64,000 nt of DNA from an uncultured Bacteroidales bacterium. GTDB taxonomy: Bacteria; Bacteroidota; Bacteroidia; Bacteroidales; Paludibacteraceae. The stretch is from assembly GCA_937907165.1 (NCBI GenBank), contig CALCUH010000010.1, positions 65,957 to 129,956 of the forward strand. The letters are read 5' to 3'. Position 1 is the first letter of the stretch, and every line of letters begins with the position of its first letter. The position numbers and the translations under genes were made by a program. Shown piece after piece: positions 62,751-64,000 of this stretch. Below the pieces are notes generated by a model, which saw only the letters and a list, made by a program, of their open reading frames with translations, did no database searches and was not told where the DNA came from.

Positions 62751-63098
62751 TTACATATTCATAAATTCCAGCATCATGAGCCGGAAGTCAAGATCGAGCA
62801 GCGTGTCCGGCAGCGCCGCCTCGAGCTGTGCCTGAATCCGCCCGACCTCCTCTTCCGCCGCCTGTCTGTCCGCTTCCGCCGCGGCGAATGCCAGCCAGTC
62901 CTCCGGATGCGCCGCAATCCGCGTTTCGAGATTGTCCGCCCACGGACGGCGCAGATCATACGTCACCGCCGTGTAGACCGTTTCCCCGTCCCGCTGAACC
63001 TCCTCCACGTCCGTGTAGAAGATCACAGCCGCCTCGTCTCCTTCACGAACGACGGTGTACGCGGACGGACGCTCCGATAATTCCGTTTTGATTCTCAT
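62751..63098 (-). CDS. Tail-fibre-associated hypothetical protein
   Basis: ATG 63098 follows AAAGGAGAACAAT. The 115-residue protein starts with a beta-rich region (YTVVREGDEAAVIFYTDVEE) and ends in a helical, Ala/Glu-rich segment. It is usual for a small protein between a fibre and XkdX. The DNA here is clearly more GC-rich than the genes to the left. Confidence 0.6.
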   Translation of the reverse strand: MRIKTELSERPSAYTVVREGDEAAVIFYTDVEEVQRDGETVYTAVTYDLRRPWADNLETRIAAHPEDWLAFAAAEADRQAAEEEVGRIQAQLEAALPDTLLDLDFRLMMLEFMNM

Positions 63099-63126
63099 AT
63101 TGTTCTCCTTTCTGATTCCGTTCCGG

Positions 63127-64000
63127 TTACTGCGCAAAGTACAGACCGCCGCCGAATTGCCAATCGCCCCGCGAGCTGGAAGCACTCGCGTACAGGCAGC
63201 GCAGCCCGGAATTGGCGCCTCCGTGAATATAGCCGCGGCGGCGAACCCCGCGAACGGAGAGCGATCCGGTCAGATAAGCCGTGTCGCAGAAGTACGTGGA
63301 CGAGCTTCCGCCGCTCGTGCTGACGGGAAGCCACACCTCCGGATAGCGTGCATCGCAGCCTTCCTCTCTGACATATCCGTTCAGGTAGGATTCCACCGGT
63401 GTTTCGACGGTGAGGAGCGTCCAGCCGTAGTTTTCGTTCATCAGGTCGCTGATACCGGGTTTCCCTTCGGCGGACGGATAATAGAGGGCGGGGGACAGAT
63501 TCGGATGGTAGTACCACTGGAGCTTGTAGCTGTCGTCCGATTCCACACGGGCGTTCATCAGATCGAGGCAGGTTTTGTAGATATTCCCATAGGGATTTTC
63601 GCGGTGCCGGTATTTGCACGGGTACTTGTCGGAGGCTTCGGCGGTCGGAACGCCCGTATGTCCCAGCACAGCGGAGCAGACGCCTGTGATCCACGGACGG
63701 GAGGAAATAGTCGTCACGTCTGCGAGGGCGTCCCGGGCGTCTCCGCTGAAGCTGATGCGGCGGTAGGTTCCGTCCGGATCGAGAACGCCGTTCTCCGTGC
63801 AGGGTTCGATGGCGGTGATGCGGTTGTAGGCTCCGGAATCCTCGGGCGTTGCGTCGTATTCCGCGCCGATGTAGACGGTCTGCCCGAGTACAAACGCCCC
63901 TCCGAGCTCGCCGGTCACTACGACGGAGTTGGAATCCGTTTCGTTTCGGGAAACGGTATCGCCCGCCTCGTACCGCAGCCCCGTCACCCCCGTCAGGACG
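63127..64000 (-). CDS. C-terminal part of tail fibre with lectin-like end, truncated by window edge
   Basis: The frame stays open through base 64000, so the start lies outside; the GTG at 63987 has no ribosome binding site. The visible 291 residues end with RRRGYIHGGANSGLRCLYAS and GDWQFGGGLYF, resembling the C-type-lectin fold seen in receptor-binding domains and in variable proteins of diversity-generating retroelements. No reverse transcriptase or template repeat is in this window. GC content is high compared with the other tail genes. Confidence 0.65.
   Translation of the reverse strand, partial: VLTGVTGLRYEAGDTVSRNETDSNSVVVTGELGGAFVLGQTVYIGAEYDATPEDSGAYNRITAIEPCTENGVLDPDGTYRRISFSGDARDALADVTTISSRPWITGVCSAVLGHTGVPTAEASDKYPCKYRHRENPYGNIYKTCLDLMNARVESDDSYKLQWYYHPNLSPALYYPSAEGKPGISDLMNENYGWTLLTVETPVESYLNGYVREEGCDARYPEVWLPVSTSGGSSSTYFCDTAYLTGSLSVRGVRRRGYIHGGANSGLRCLYASASSSRGDWQFGGGLYFAQ

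Noticed and set aside
1..64000. CRISPR array, insertion sequence, rRNA, reverse transcriptase
   Set aside because: No spaced direct repeats, transposase motifs, rRNA segments or reverse-transcriptase motifs were seen on either strand.

Overview
The window looks like a large temperate phage or prophage of an anaerobic Gram-positive bacterium, most likely a gut clostridium. Supporting features are AGGAGG-type ribosome binding sites, near-consensus TTGACA/TATAAT promoters with 17-bp spacers, an oxygen-independent ribonucleotide reductase pair (NrdD/NrdG), a large serine integrase, an LLH-type holin and a GH25 lysin. No host housekeeping genes are seen. Both ends cut through genes (3-674 and 63127-64000), and no head, packaging or tape-measure genes are present, so the genome extends beyond the window.

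Layout. About 0-9.3 kb (+): small accessory proteins, a helix-turn-helix replication-type protein, a SleB-like hydrolase, two lipoproteins, FolD, and a 1014-residue DNA methylase-helicase fusion. 9.4-10.5 kb: lysogeny switch, with an ImmA-type protease and XRE repressor on the minus strand and two near-consensus face-to-face promoters. 11-14.9 kb: a recombinase-like gene, then about nine tRNAs mixed with long non-coding but strongly self-complementary DNA. 14.9-20 kb: a Ro60/TROVE-like vWA protein, a cysteine desulfurase, an RNA ligase and a kinase-HD RNA end-healing enzyme. 20-29.8 kb: ERF annealase, SSB, PD-(D/E)XK nuclease, primase-helicase carrying two inteins, and DNA polymerase III alpha. 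29.8-44 kb: DNA methyltransferases, an RlaP-type nucleotidyltransferase, nucleotide metabolism (ThyX-like, kinase, NrdD/NrdG, glutaredoxin, dUTPase) and small unknown proteins. 44-46.3 kb: serine integrase with a candidate attP. After a strong terminator at 46.34 kb everything to the right is on the minus strand: holins, lysin, a giant fibre gene, baseplate and tail proteins.

How it fits together. The most interesting part is 12-20 kb together with RlaP at 32.7 kb. A tRNA array, large structured RNA candidates, a tRNA-like RNA directly upstream of a Ro-like protein, an RNA ligase and a 5'-kinase/phosphohydrolase suggest a phage RNA-protection and RNA-repair system, plausibly against host anticodon nucleases. 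Two of the tRNAs carry C instead of U at position 33.

The genome is also rich in intervening elements: two inteins, a group I intron in nrdD, an HNH-coding group I intron in the fibre gene, and an in-frame HNH insertion in a ThyX-like gene. Two genes are broken by single extra bases in homopolymer runs (three sites), which may be sequencing errors. All functional calls come from reading motifs by eye; no database search was run.
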